Of a DNA stretch of 64,000 nucleotides, positions 1 to 11,955 are shown piece by piece. The translations under genes were made by a program, and so were the position numbers. Source of the DNA: Pyrocephalus nanus (taxonomy: Eukaryota > Chordata > Aves > Passeriformes > Tyrannidae); the NCBI GenBank assembly GCA_038380795.1, contig CM076277.1, positions 2,819,501 to 2,883,500 on the forward strand. Direction: 5' to 3'. The notes below the pieces were generated by a model. The model was not told the origin of the DNA. It saw nothing but the letters and a program-made list of their open reading frames with translations, and did no database searches. Every line of letters starts with the position of its first letter. Within the stretch, counting starts at the first letter, position 1.

Positions 1-1344
1 CCACTGGGGAAAAGGATGCTTTTAAATCCAGTTGCAATAGGTGTGGAAAAGCAGAGGTCCAGGTCAGAGATGTCAGCCTGTGATCTGAGAGCTGTGGGGA
101 GGAGAGGGCATGTGAGGAGCTGTGAGCCAGTTTAAAGGAGTCCAAAGTGACTTAGGAAATGACTTTCACCCAGCAGCACAGTCCACGGCACTGGCTTTCA
201 AAGTGTTTGCATCTCTACCCAGAGCTAAAGTAGAATCCACAGGCTGAAGATGTTTGAAAACTTCTGGTCCAGCCCATTTGGAAGCCTCAGATTGCAGCAA
301 GAAGGGCAAAACAACTGTAATGATCCTCCTCTCCCAAAGAAATCAGTTATGCTTCCAGAGAAAGCAACAAAATTGAATTGGGCATTATGAAAAATTCTCT
401 GTGTAGCTGCAACTACAACCTAGATAATTCACTTAGGCTAAATATATGACTGTAATTGAAAAATCCAAATAAGGTATGCATATGCATTGATCCATATGAT
501 TTAAATCAAGCCATAAAACATCAACATTATCCAGCAAAAGCTGCTGGAGAAACGGCAGCCAAGCAGAATATGAAATTCCAGGGAGACCATTGCACTGGCT
601 GGGAGGAGGACTTAATTGATTTTGACAAAGAAACCTATTTGCTGTTTAATTGATTCCTACTCTAAATTCACAGCACTTTCAGACCTAGCAGAGAGGAGCA
701 GCAGAATAGTGATTACCCAGAGCAAATTACAGCTGGCCAGGTCCAGAATCCTTCAGGTCCTGGTAATTCTCTATTTACCAAATTACTGCTGTGGATTTTC
801 AGAGAAACACTGAAGTGCGCTCGTACAAGCACACAAATCACTCAGAGCTACGGGATGATTGAAAGAGCTATTCAGGCCCCCAGAAGGACCTCAGGGAAGC
901 AGTAAACATCCTCACTTTATTCCAAAAGTGTCCACGCTCTTCTGCACCTCGTTTAGGTTGGGGGGGCTGGGTTTGCTGGGAAGGAGGAGTCACAAATTGT
1001 GCCAGGGTTGTTAAAGCCCCACATCTGGGTACAGTTGTGTAACCCCAAATTACACTGGAGACCACAGGGCTGCCCTCCTCACATCCCTGGGGCCTTCCCA
1101 GGGACTTCCCAGGCATCACTGAGCCTTCAACTTCACTTCAGAGAGGGGGTGAGAATGATTTTCTCCCCATCTTAAAACAGAGATTCAACCCTTGCAAGTC
1201 AGGTACTCCCTCACACAGGTGTCCTTTTAGACAGTGATGGTGTGGAGGTGCAAACATCATCAGTGGAAATGGGAAAAAGGCCTCAGAAATTGCCAAGGAT
1301 CTCAGAAATGGGAAGAGATCAGAAATGGATAAAAGATCTCAGAA
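1..1344. other. Intergenic DNA, no gene recognised
   Basis: The two 65-codon plus-strand ORFs near 456-813 overlap each other and show no family resemblance or splice signals that I can support. No repeat family was recognised in this stretch. Confidence 0.5.
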
Positions 1345-1675
1345 TTCTGCTCTCTACAACTTCCTGAAAAGAAGGTTGTGCTGAGTGGGGGGTCATCCTC
1401 TTCCCCAGGCAGCAAAAGGACTGGGGAAAATGGCCTCAAGCTGCACCAGAGGAGGCTCAGGTTGGATATTAGGAAAAGTTTATTCCCTGGAAGAGTGGTT
1501 AAGCATTGGAACAGGCTGCCCAGGGCAATGGTGGAGTCACCAGCCCTGAAAGGTTCAAAAAGGGAGTGGATTTCACAACATGGTTTAGTGGCCATGGTGG
1601 TGTTCTTAGTCAAAGCTTGGGCTCGATGATCTTGGAGGCCTTTTCCAACCTTAAAGATTCTGGGGTTGCCAGGAT
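1345..1675 (+). mobile_element. CR1 LINE fragment, 3' end, 5'-truncated
   Basis: The plus strand reads like the 3' UTR of avian CR1: a stretch resembling 'caccagaggaggctcaggtt', then 'ggatattaggaaaa', 'ggaacaggctgcccag' and a tail ending 'ggccttttccaacctta'. It is diverged and lacks clean terminal octamers, which suggests an old insertion. Confidence 0.9.
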
Positions 1676-2103
1676 CACCAGGAATGCACAGTCAGGCTCC
1701 TGTGCTGGGGCTCTGCTCCCTCCAGGAGCAACGAGGATGCTCCATCCCTCCTCCTGACCCCAGCCCTGGAAGCACAAAGGAGCACCCACAAGGCATCCCC
1801 TCTCCTGTTTCCCTGGTGTCTCCCTAACAGTGACCGATGGATGGACTCACAGAGAAGATTTTTCAAATTGAAAAATCCCCTCTCGTTCCAGAAATCATCC
1901 TCCCCTGAGCTCAGCCATTTGTCACACGGGGCGAGGCAGAGCTGGCACACTCCTCTTCCCCAGGGTCCATGGAAAGCTGGGATAGAAACATGGCAATTAC
2001 AGCCTGCACAGGGAGAATAAATGATTGACTTCATTCAAAATAATTAAAAAAATGGAATTTAAAAGCGTTAAGAGGCAGGTTAGACCTAGGAAAATATTAT
2101 CAT

Positions 2104-2419
2104 TACCTGACAGGAGGTTGTAGCCAGGTGGGGGTTGGTCTCTTCTCCCAGGTCACAAGTGACAGGACAAGAGGAAACAGCCTCAAGTTGTACCAGGGGA
2201 GGTTTGGGTTGAATAATAGGAAAAATATTTCAGGGAAAAGGTGGTAAAATATTGGAACAGGCAGGCCAGGAGAGTGGTGGAGTCACCACCCCTGGAAGTG
2301 ATCAAAAAATGAGTGGATGTGGCACTTGAGGACATGGTGGCAGTGTTGGGTTAATGGCTGGACTTTATGACCTTAAAGGTCTTTTCCAACCTTCTTGACT
2401 CCGTGATTCTGTGATTATT
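2104..2419 (+). mobile_element. CR1 LINE fragment, 3' end
   Basis: This has the same order of CR1 landmarks as the copy about 700 bp to the left: 'aagaggaaacagcctcaagt', 'ggaacaggcaggccagg' and 'ggtcttttccaacctt', followed by 'gattctgtgatt', which resembles the CR1 3' octamer repeats. It is 5'-truncated and in the same orientation as its neighbour. Confidence 0.9.
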
Positions 2420-3162
2420 ATCAATACTTTAGGGCAGATCTGATTCTCCCAGGGTTTAAACACTTCTTCCCCCTCTGATGCTGGAAGTGACCTCTCAGGG
2501 AGGTCCCCTGGGAGGGAGGCACAAGGCTGGGTGGGATGGGCAGCACAGGAAGATCCAGACAGCTGGATCCCTTCTGAGGCTGCTCCTGCAGATGCTGCAC
2601 TGACAGAAGTGGCACAGAGCCTGACCTCTGTCCAGAGGGGCTTTTCCAGAAGCCAGAAAAGTTTTCTGTAACCCCTGGGAAACACTGAAACTTCCTCCAG
2701 CTCCGCCAGCTCAGGGAACGTGGATGACAAATGACAGCTATCCAGACTGACCTTTTGCAAGCTCTCCCCTAATTAAAAGCAGGATGCTGAGAAATGATTC
2801 ATCCTCACCACAGCTGTGGCCTGAGGGACCACATTAGGTGGCTGAATGCTTTGGTGCATCCTTTCAGGAGGATATCAGCAGACCTGAAGGCCCTCCTTGA
2901 ATTCCCACTACAGAAATGGAGCCTCTGATCTGATCCAACAGAGAAACAGCCTGAAAATTTCCTTCCTGCTCCCAGCAAAGAAACTTCCCAAACACAGTAG
3001 TGTCCAATCAAATGAGAAAAGGGGAACAGGGCTTTGCTGGAAGCTTCACCAAGGTGCATTTCCAGCTGCATTCTTCACACATTTCAGAGAGAGCGGGATG
3101 GGAAAATGAAGCTGTTAGACCGGTTTTCTCACCCAAATACTGACCTGGATGTCACTGACACA

Positions 3163-3300
3163 GTCTTAGAATTGTGTGGGTTGGAAGGGACACGAAAGAT
3201 CATCTCATTCCACCCCCTGCCATGAGCAGGGACAACTCCCACTAGACCACTCAGAGCCCCATCCAAGCCAGCCTTGGACACCTCCAGGGGTGGAAGTCAT
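3163..3300 (-). mobile_element. CR1 LINE fragment, short 3' end
   Basis: The plus strand shows the reverse complement of the CR1 3' end: 'gggttggaagggacacgaaa', 'gatcatctcattccaccccc', 'tgccatgagcagggaca' and 'cttggacacctccaggg'. Only about 140 bp remains. Confidence 0.85.
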
Positions 3301-5003
3301 GGTAAGAGTTTCCCAAGGAAAGGAGCTCTGAGAGATCCAGCCAAAAGAGGAGGGATACCCAGACATATTATGGGAAAGGCTGGACCCTTCCACCTCCCTG
3401 TGGTGCTGGGGCAAGGTGAGATGTTTTACAGGGGTCCTGACACTCCCTGTTCCCCAGGAGGAGAAGCTCCAAAAGGAGATGGTGGAAAGTCCTTCTGCTG
3501 AGTTTCCCTTATCCAGGGGCCTCCAGCACCCCCAGGGAGGGGGATCCCCAGCCAGTAAATGCCCATGGAATCCCTGCCTGTTGCCTTTCCCTCCAGCTGT
3601 AAGGAGCTCTCCTTTCCAAGCTCCTTAACAAATGCCAGCTCCTCCTGGTCATGACCTGCCAGCAGAACCTGGAGCTCAACCCCTAATTAGGGTGAGAAAG
3701 CAAAGCAGGAGATTTCCCATAACAGCCCCCCCAGCACCTCCTGAAATCCCTGAGCAACTGCAGCAAAGCCAGCAGTCATTCCCAAAATTAGGGCTTTGAT
3801 TTTCCTGCTCAGGTATCTCCTCCCTCCCCAAAACATCCAAAGAGGAGGTCAAAAAGAACAAGGAAAAAAAAAAAAATAAAGAAAGCACCTTTGTGGTTTC
3901 TCTCCAAAACTGAAGTAGGTTCCAGGGAGGTGATACCAGAAGTTCCTGTACACTGTGTGTGTCTCTGATAAAACAGACAGCCAGGCTTTCCTGGGAGTTA
4001 GGGAGTTTCTCTCTGGATCTGCCACACGTTTTCCCAGATTAAATCCACAGGCCCTGAGTAAACAAATTAGGGTCTCTCCATTTTTCCCGAGCAGGAAACT
4101 ATATTAGTCACAGCAGAAAAACTTTGGTTTCTGAGAACTTCCACCCAGATCCTGGGAAAACAAGATGCTAAAGAAATATTTTATATTAAGGTGGGATGGG
4201 ATTGTGATATGACAGTGGTGAATAGATCTGAGAAAATCAAGAAAAAATTAAGAAAATCAAATGCATGTTCAGATATCTTTTCAGTAACGATATATGGGTC
4301 TGATTTGAAAAAAAAAAGTATTAAATATAAAAAACTGAAAAAAGTAAGTATATTTATTAAGTAAATTAAATGTATTCTATTCTTCCAGATGAAGGAAAAA
4401 ATGCACAGAAATGCACATTAAGAAGCCCAGTTCACCCTGATGAGGGTGTCCCTTGCCACCCCTCACAATCTCCCTGCTCACCCAGGACCACCACTGCCCC
4501 TTTCCACCCTACAAACCCACCAGCAGATCTTTCCTAGAAGGAAAAGGTCAGTTCTGCATAGAGGTGGACAAATGGGATGAGAAGGGCTCAGGATGAGAGG
4601 TGGGAATCCATCCCCTGGTCCAGCCAGCACACGAGGAACACATCTCCACGTGGCAGAGCAGAGATCTGGGTAATCCCAAACACCCAAAGAGTGGGGCCTT
4701 CCCTCTCCCCCCAAATTCATATTGACCTGATCCTGGTCTGAGCTTCAACTCTTTGTTTTAACCATCTGTGCCTGACACCCCCAGTAAGCTGAGGGTTGTT
4801 ATTCACCACCCTGCCACCCCCCAGGACAGCATCACCTCAGGTGTCGATCCTGCCGTGTTCCAACGCTGCATTACGGATCACCCGGCAGCAGCTTTGCTCT
4901 GGGAATACTTAACGTGTGAGCAGGAAAGAAAAACACATTTTAAAATGTCAAAACGAAATTAAAAACAAACAGGACAAACAAACCAACGGGGTTTTTTCTG
5001 CAG
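3301..5003. other. Intergenic DNA, no gene recognised
   Basis: There is an AT-rich patch at about 4,190-4,390 and a short A-run near 3,864-3,876. ORFs here are short and overlap on opposite strands, as expected by chance. I see no known family. Confidence 0.45.
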
Positions 5004-5168
5004 GTGGGTGGGCAGAGCGTGCAGCAGGTGACAGAGGTGCAGGATCTGCCGAAGGGACAGCCCTGCTCCTTCCTGGCAGGGATGGAGCTGGCACTGAGCT
5101 TTTATGTGGGTAACAAGTGCTCTAAGGCTTTGCAGCAAGACTTGGCAAGCCTTGCTAGTGTGCCTAAA
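5004..5168 (+). CDS. Candidate internal coding exon, unknown gene
   Basis: A T-rich acceptor (GTTTTTTCTGCAG) ends at 5,003 and a donor (CCTAAA|GTAAGAG) begins at 5,169. The 165 bp between are open in one frame, exactly 55 codons, phase 0 at both ends. The peptide starts VGGQSVQQVTEVQDL and ends QQDLASLASVPK. No domain was recognised and no partner exon was found on this strand nearby, so it may be chance or part of a non-coding transcript. It lies about 100 bp left of a solo LTR. Confidence 0.25.
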
Positions 5169-5271
5169 GTAAGAGGGATGCCCCATTATAATCCAGAATT
5201 CTGGAAAACCTTAGCTCTCAGGCCTTTCCTCAAGGAAAGCACAATAAGAGCGGGAGGGTGGAATGAGATGG

Positions 5272-6416
5272 TGTAGTGAGTTGGCCCTGGCTGGATGGGA
5301 GGTATCCACTAAAGCCACTCTCTCACTCTCCCTCTGCAAGTGGAAAGAAGAGAGAGAGAAAAAAACCAGCTAAGGATTCATGATAAGTTGAGATAAGAGC
5401 TGGGAGAGGGCAGTGACTGATCACCTTTATGGGCAAAACAGACTCCAAGTGGGGATAGTACTCTAATTTATTACTAACAGGGTAAGAGCCAAAGAGTGAG
5501 AAATAAAACAGACTTAAAAACACCTTCCCCCACCCCTCTTTCCATCCATGTTCCCCCTCCTACCCCCCAGTGGTGCAGGGGGACAGGAATGGGGGTTGTG
5601 CTCAGTTGTTGTTTCTGTCACTGCTCAGGGAGAGGAGTTGGATCCTTCCCTGCTCCCGTGGGGTCCCTCCCGTGGGAGACAGTCCTGGATGGACCTCTGC
5701 AGTGAGTCCATCCCTCGGGCAGCAGCTCTTCCCACCCTGTTGTCCCGTGGGTCCCTCCTCCATGGGGTCAGTCCTTCAGGGATGAGCTGACCCGGCGTGG
5801 GTCCCCCACAGGGGCCACGAGTCCTGCCCGGGAAAAACCTGCTCCAGCCTGGGCTTCCCTCTGCACGGGCTGCAGGTCCCTGCCAGGACCTGCTCCATCC
5901 TGGGTCTGCCCCGGGGTCACAGCCTCCTTCCTGCATCCCCCTGCTCCAGCCTGGGAGCCTCCAGGGGCTGCAGGGGGGTCTCTGCACCCCGATGCTCCCC
6001 CAGGGGCTGCAGGGGGGTCTCTGCACCCCGATGCTCCCCCAGGGGCTGCAGGGGGGTCTCTGCACCCCGATGCCCCCCCAGGGGCTGCAGGGGAACCTCA
6101 GCTCCAGTTCCTGGAGCACCTCCTGCCCCTCCTTCTGCACCACCCTTGGGGTCTGCATTGCTGTTCTCATGTTCCCACTCTGCTCTTCCCTGGCTGGAAT
6201 TCTTTCTGCCCAACAACCTTCTGTCCCTACATCTCTTATCCCAGAGGTGTTCCTGTTGTTCCTGATGGGTTCATCCTTGGCCAGCAGCAGGAATCCCATC
6301 CTGGAGCAGCTGGCATTGGCTCCAGGGGACAGGGGAAGCTTCTGGCAGCTTCCAACAGAAGCCACCCCTGTAGCTCCCCCCCTGCTACCAAAACCCAGCC
6401 ACAGAAACCCACTACA
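5272..6416 (+). mobile_element. Solo LTR of an avian endogenous retrovirus
   Basis: The element begins TGTAG and ends CTACA, a perfect 5-bp terminal inversion, and is flanked on both sides by GATGG (5,267-5,271 and 6,417-6,421), a target-site duplication. The interior matches my memory of a common passerine LTR: 'gttggccctggctggatg' at the start, 'gggcaaaacagactcca', repeated blocks of the form 'gggtccctcc..ggg..cagtcctt', and 'gctaccaaaacccagccaca' near the end. There is no internal gag, pol or env sequence, so this is a recombined solo LTR. Long ORFs inside it (5,797-6,786 plus, 5,625-6,365 minus) are by-products of GC-rich repeats. The strand is given as the one on which I read the LTR; transcriptional orientation is unproven. 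Confidence 0.85.
5961..6085. repeat. 39-bp tandem repeat, three copies, inside the LTR
   Basis: Three near-identical 39-bp units run head to tail, each containing 'ggggctgcaggggggtctct' followed by 'gcaccccgatgctccccca'. In the plus-strand shadow ORF they read as three 13-residue repeats, GLQGGLCTPMLPQ. The third unit differs by one base. The copies are nearly identical, so the expansion is probably younger than the LTR insertion. Confidence 0.9.
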
Positions 6417-6459
6417 GATGGTCTTGGAACAAGATGGTCTGCAAGGGTCCTTTCTGACA

Positions 6460-6775
6460 TGGAATCATAGAAGGCCCATGATCTGCAGTCCAGAGCACCC
6501 AGTTCTTCTCATTGCACTCCCTGCCATGGGCAGGGACACCTTCTACTGGGCCAGATTGCTCCAACCTGGCCTTGGACACTTCCAGGGATGGGGCAGCCAC
6601 AGCTTCTCTGGGCAACCTGTGCCAGGGCCTGCCCATCCTCCCAGGGCACAATTTTTTCCCTATATCCAATCAATACCTCCACTCCTCCAGTTCAAAACCA
6701 TTCCCTCTTGTCCTATCACGGTGCAAATGCTCAGGACCATCTCAAATCTGAGCCTTTCCCTTCTCCAGTGGCCAA
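6460..6775 (-). mobile_element. CR1 LINE fragment
   Basis: The plus strand shows reverse-complement CR1 landmarks: 'ggaatcatagaaggcc', 'ccctgccatgggcagggaca', 'ccttggacacttccagggat', 'gggcaacctgtgccagggcc' and 'ccattccctcttgtcctatc'. It sits about 45 bp from the end of the solo LTR. Confidence 0.92.
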
Positions 6776-9700
6776 ACCATGAATAAAGCACAAACCCCTC
6801 TGTGCTGTCTGCAGCTGAGGCTCATTTACCCTCCTCTGTGTCCTGGTTCAGCTTCAGCAGGAGCCGTGTGTCACATCCCCCTCCGCTGGGGACCATCAGG
6901 AGGGGACAAAGCACCACACACAACAGGACACATCGCAGGCAAAGATATTTCCGAACCATAAAATTGCCCCTTTTTTTTTTTTCCTCTCCCACAAAATGGC
7001 AGGTGTTCCCAATCAGTCTCTTACAAGGTAAACACTGCATTTGTTTCGTAATTTGTTTAGCAAACCTTGTATTTTCAGCTATAATTACCCCATCAAGGCA
7101 GCTAAATGAAGATGACATTTAAAGTGACCTTCAGCTTCCAGCTGCAATATCCATCCTAGGGGAGAGATGGAGCAGGAGGGGAGGGAGCACAGTGATCCCC
7201 AGGTGAGAGGAGCCTGGGAGCTGCCAGCCAGATGTTCCTCCAAAAAATTCAGCCAATTCAAGGCTGAGTGGTCTTTTAGGGAGGGCAACACACTCAAAAC
7301 TGAACTGTTTGATTTCTCTGTGAGGCAAAGGTCCCCTGTAAGGTGCAGGCAGGTGGTATTTCTTCAAAGGAGAGAGTCCAAACTGCCTTTCCTCCTCAGG
7401 ACTTCGTGCAAAACCAGGATATGGGATGATACCACCTTGCAGGATGGTCCATCCAGTGGCTACATGCAGTGCACATATCTTGGTGTTTCTCTTGCAAAGG
7501 AATACAAGTTTCTCTATCATTTACTTGCCAAAGGGCAGTACATTTTGCCTTGCATTAAGACACTCAATGAGTCAACTTGATGAGGTACATGCACAGAGAG
7601 CCTTTAAAATAAAAGGAGCCTCTAGTTCCCTGCCCTCTGGTTCCTCTCCAGTCTTGTCCACCTTGCCCAAGTCCTGCCCTAGGTGAGCCTTTCTCTGTAC
7701 AGCACCCCCTGCTCTCTGCACCAACCTTCCAGATGCTCAGTTTATCCCTCTTTCCATATCCATTGAATTCTCACCTTTAATCCCAAGCTGTTATTTTTCC
7801 ATCCAGCCTCTCACCTGCTCTCTGTTTGTCTCCCTAGCCCTCCTGGTGTCTCCTCATCCAGCTCTCTCACATTTCTCCTGTCCCTCCTGCCCCCACATTT
7901 AGCATCCAACTCCTCCCCACCTTTCCCAGCTGTTTCTTGCCCTCAACTTTGCTTTCCCAGATAATCCCCTTTAACAGCTCCCATGCCAACGTGCCTTCTG
8001 GGGCACATGGGGAAAATCCAGGCAGGAATTTTCCTGCCTGCCTCCTGCACTAAGCACCTGGCAGTTTATGAAGCAAGCTTAATAAAAACAGGCATTAATA
8101 CCCACACTGAGGATGGTCTAAAATCCAGCCATGTCAGCATTCAGCGGGTTAATTACCCTCCAGATCACCTCCCCTCCAAATTCACTGCTGGGGAAGCTCA
8201 AGCCATTGCTAGATCTAAATAAATATGAGACTCAGAGGGAGAGTGGGAAGTCAATACTGCAAATGAAGTGCTCCTGCCAATGGATTTTCCTTCCCAGTGC
8301 CCAGAATCACCTCCACAGGGTAATGACTTGCTGGCAGAGCTCTGGATCTGCAGGAGGTGCTGGGCCTTGTTTGCTGCAGGAAAGGGCAGCTGGGCTATCG
8401 ATCAGGTCAGGGGCCTGTCAGCCCTGGAGGCATCAGGGGCTTTAACAAGCCCTACAAAGACCATATTGGAATTGTCACGAGTTCATGCCTGGTTTGTAAG
8501 GCAGTTCGAAGCAGATTTATTGACCATCCCCTTCCCTGCCCCAGCATCCAGAAGGTATAGAAGGAGGGAAAGCAAAGGAATGCTGTCCTGCTCAAAGTCT
8601 TGTCAGGACCTGACAGAAGAGGCCCCTTGTAGGAGCTTCTGAATTAGAGAAGAGGTGAATGCTGACAGCAGCAAATATTTTAGCTGGGAAAGCATTGGGT
8701 GCTTCAGCAGGGAGGTCACTGCAAAGTGATGGTACTGCAAGCACCTGTGTCCTCATCCAGAAAATAAACTTCCATTCTGAAGGGCTCCTAAAGCTGCACT
8801 GCTCTCACCTGACCATTTCAGATTGGCAACAATCCAGCTCAGAGCACAGGGAAGCCCCTCCAGGTTTCTCTCCCGTGCTCAGGAACATTTGGCTGCCTCC
8901 TCTAACACAAGGAGAGGAGATGCAGGAGGAAAGGGAGGGGATGGGGAGGGTTACACTGGGAAAACACAGAACCAAGTGCCAACCAGCAAAACCAAGTTCC
9001 TGCCCACATTATCCTGCTAATGCCCACATTAGCCAGAATCAGGAGCCAGGAACACCCAACAGAGTAGGTCCCACAGTCCAACTCTGCTCCCACGCTGGCC
9101 AAACACAGCATCTCTGTGTTCCAGCACTGAGGGCAGCAACTCCACCCTATTCCCATTGCAAATTAATTCCAATAAGCTCCAAAAGTCTTGAAGTTCTTCA
9201 GCCACAGGGATTTAAGGTGACACAGAAATTGGAATTGGCTAAGCAGCCCTTCAGGGAGGTCACAAATCTCTTTTTAAACACAGTGTATTCTACATCAAGC
9301 AATATCACAGCTGCTGTAGGAGAGATGACAATATCCGAGTACCACAAGAAACATGGAAGTGACAAAGGGAAATTAAGCTCCCTGCAAGCAAACAGAAAAT
9401 TTTTACCTTTCAGCAACTTGCTGAGAACTTCAGCTTCCCAAACTATTGCCCTCATGACAAAGCTGCTTGGGAAACCCTCCTTAGGCAGCTCCCCCTGCCA
9501 GGTGGGGCCAAGGTGATGTTTGTTAATGCCTCTTAACTTGTGAGAAGTGACAGCCTGTTGGAGGGGTGCCCAAGGGAGCCTTCACCCAACACCAGCACAT
9601 TCCCTGACCTACAGGGGCAGGCATTTGAACAGTGAACAGCAGGGACTGAATAAAGAAAATCAGAAGTAAATAACATGAGAATTGAATAATTAAAACGTTA

Positions 9701-11834
9701 AGCAAACTGGCAGAGGGAGATGGTGGCACCCACCAAAAGTGAAGCAAGGAGCAAGTGCCCCCGTGATTGCATTTAAAATTCAAATCAGCCCATAACTGAG
9801 CTGTCACATGGGGCCACAGCACAAGCAGGGAGGAACAGCAGTAGGGGGAGGGTAAAGATATAATCACTTGGGCTATAATTATCAGAATCAAGGAACACTC
9901 CATCATTCCCAGGGGCTACTGAGAGCCAGAAGAGATGCCTCAAGGCATGTCTTCCCTGCTAAGGTGTTTGTTTAGGGTTGTCAAATTACCAACATATATC
10001 TTATTTCTCTCCAAAACGACTCAAAAATAAGCACGGATAATCAGACAAACAAGCTTGGATAAAATAGAGAACAACCTGGATACTTTCCCAGAGCTCAGAG
10101 GAGTTTCTATCTTAAACCCTGCAGAAAGTCAATCCACTCATCATTCCCAGCTTCTTCCCACCTTTATCCCCCTGCTGTCTCTGCAGTAAGGATGAGAGCA
10201 GAAGATCAAATAAGAAGAAAACCAAACTACTCCTATCTGTGACTGGCCTGAGTTTGCCCTTTCTTGTGTGGTGTGGCAGATCTCCGTGATTCCTCAATCT
10301 CTGGAGATTAAGCAAGAGGGAAAACACACTCAGAGGCTACCACTCAGAGTCCTCTTCTCCAGCAGAGTTTTAGGAGTTGCTGTGAGGACATTTCAGCCCA
10401 TTGTGGGTCTCCATGGCCAACAAAAGCCTTACAGGTACTGGGGTGTCCATCAGCAGCTCCAGCACAGGGAGATTCCAGCCACACACAGCACTCAGATTCC
10501 CTGCAGAGGGTCCCAGAGCCGTGGGTTCTCAAGGTACAAGCAGCCAGAGTGACTATAGAAAATAGATTTAATGAGCAAACAAGAACATGCCCCAGTGATC
10601 CATTAGCAGAAGCAGCAGGATTTGCTGGGCTAAGCACTAACTCAGATCAGATGTGCTCCACTGACAAATCAATACCAAGTGCAGGAATGCCCAGCTATTC
10701 CTTAAAATTTGCTTCTAACCAGGCAAGTTTAAAAGCAGGATTCAGCATTCCCAGGTGGCAGTGCACAACTTTGCTGGTGAGAAGATAACAGAGTTTGTTT
10801 CCCACCAAGCAGCAGGGCTGACTGCAGTGTGTCCACTTCCCACCCTACAAGTCCAGCAGGAGTTCCATGAATCAGGACTTCATCTGCCTCTGAGCCCTCT
10901 TCCAGAGGGAGGAATCACTCTGCAGCAATCAGAGCACACAGTGGAGAGGTGACCCCTGCAATTTATCCCTCCCATCTCAACAATACCTTGGCCTGACAAC
11001 TTGAATTGCCTGATTATTTTGCCTTCAACACGAACTGGTGGCTACATGAGGAAGATAAAGCCCAGAGGCCACATGGTCCTGCCTCAGCACAGTCACTGCA
11101 CACAGAAAATGTAGGAGTGTTGTTGGAAAAGTGGTCACTTCTGTGTAAGAGGGGAGAAGTTCCCCCTCTTCCAGTTCTCTCTCCCCAGTCCCTATTTCTG
11201 TCCACTGGGGAATAACAACTTCAGTTGTACTCACATGGGAGCAGATTCCACTTCTCTCCTTGGAGACAGAGGCAGGAGAAACAAGGAGCAGAGCTTTTCT
11301 TTCAGAAGTTCCAGAGGCACTTTGATCCATCAGCCTTGGCTCCATCACTGTCTGACCACTCTGAGCACACTGGGCTCTGCAGCCTCTTCCAGAGAGAGTC
11401 ACAATTGACCCTTCAGGAGTTCTGAGCTCAACAGAAACATCTGGTCAGGAGAGGTCAGTCCTGACAGCAAATATCTCACCTACATCCTCATGACACTCCA
11501 TCAACGAGTCCACCTCTGTCCCAGGCAGATACTTCTACATCCTTCTATCCCACGGAACTGGAACCTTCCCCAGGTAGCAGCAGATACATTAGACTACAGG
11601 AGACAAATCAGACCTTGGAGAGAGAAGGAATTACAGCTTCATATTCCCAGGACAGCATCAGCAGAACATCCCAGCTGTGACCCTGACAGTGCCACTGAGT
11701 GCTCTGCCCTTCCTGCATCCCTGACTGCGCTGTCCCAGCACCAAGGACTAGACTGGAAGAGCACAGTTCACATCCACTGAGCAATACTCACTCTTCCAGT
11801 CTTTGTCCAAGAGAGGCCAGGGACAAAGTGGCTT
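6776..11834. other. Intergenic DNA between CR1 and the PLIN3 3' end
   Basis: About 5 kb without a recognised gene or repeat family. It holds an unusually long ATG-started ORF at 8,659-9,516, listed separately. The part at 10,550-11,800 has many short ORFs with no pattern I can support. It could contain unannotated 3' UTR or non-coding transcript sequence. Confidence 0.4.
8659..9516 (+). CDS. Unexplained 285-codon ORF
   Basis: This is an uninterrupted ORF from ATG to TGA with no recognisable domain, signal peptide, membrane segment or repeat. The N-terminal third is mixed, the middle has scattered Cys and Pro, and the last 90 residues are richer in Lys, Ser and Leu (for example EMTISEYHKKHGSDKGKL). 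An ORF this long is uncommon by chance at this base composition, but one is not impossible in 64 kb over six frames. No promoter, poly(A) signal or splice partner was identified. It may be a single-exon gene, a pseudogene or chance. Confidence 0.2.
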   Translation: MLTAANILAGKALGASAGRSLQSDGTASTCVLIQKINFHSEGLLKLHCSHLTISDWQQSSSEHREAPPGFSPVLRNIWLPPLTQGEEMQEEREGMGRVTLGKHRTKCQPAKPSSCPHYPANAHISQNQEPGTPNRVGPTVQLCSHAGQTQHLCVPALRAATPPYSHCKLIPISSKSLEVLQPQGFKVTQKLELAKQPFREVTNLFLNTVYSTSSNITAAVGEMTISEYHKKHGSDKGKLSSLQANRKFLPFSNLLRTSASQTIALMTKLLGKPSLGSSPCQVGPR

Positions 11835-11955
11835 TGTATGCAGAAGTTTTATTTTAAGCAGTTATAACCCCATACAAGATGCTTTTAGGATGACAATTCT
11901 TTACACTGTGTATTAGCTGAGGGTTTAATACCAACAGCAATCATCACTTTGTCCT
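11835..11955 (-). other. PLIN3: PLIN3 3' UTR
   Basis: Minus-strand sequence from the TAA/TGA-type stop at 11,956 down to the region just past the poly(A) signal at 11,853-11,848. The UTR is short, about 120 nt. The left boundary is inferred from the signal position, not seen directly. Confidence 0.7.
11848..11853 (-). terminator. Poly(A) signal of PLIN3
   Basis: TTTATT on the plus strand is a canonical AATAAA on the minus strand, about 100 nt after the stop codon. Cleavage would be expected roughly 10-25 nt further left. Confidence 0.7.

Noticed and set aside
5961..6085. Direct repeats that might suggest a CRISPR array
   Set aside because: Units are contiguous without spacers and lie in an avian LTR; CRISPR does not occur in vertebrate nuclear DNA.
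5625..6365. 246-codon minus-strand ORF
   Set aside because: It is the complementary shadow of the same LTR repeats; the peptide is a string of LTR-derived GGHRGAETPLQPL-type repeats.
5797..6786. 329-codon plus-strand ORF, the longest in the window
   Set aside because: It begins inside the solo LTR, crosses its 39-bp repeats and ends in a CR1 fragment. Its length comes from GC-rich repeat DNA, not from a gene.
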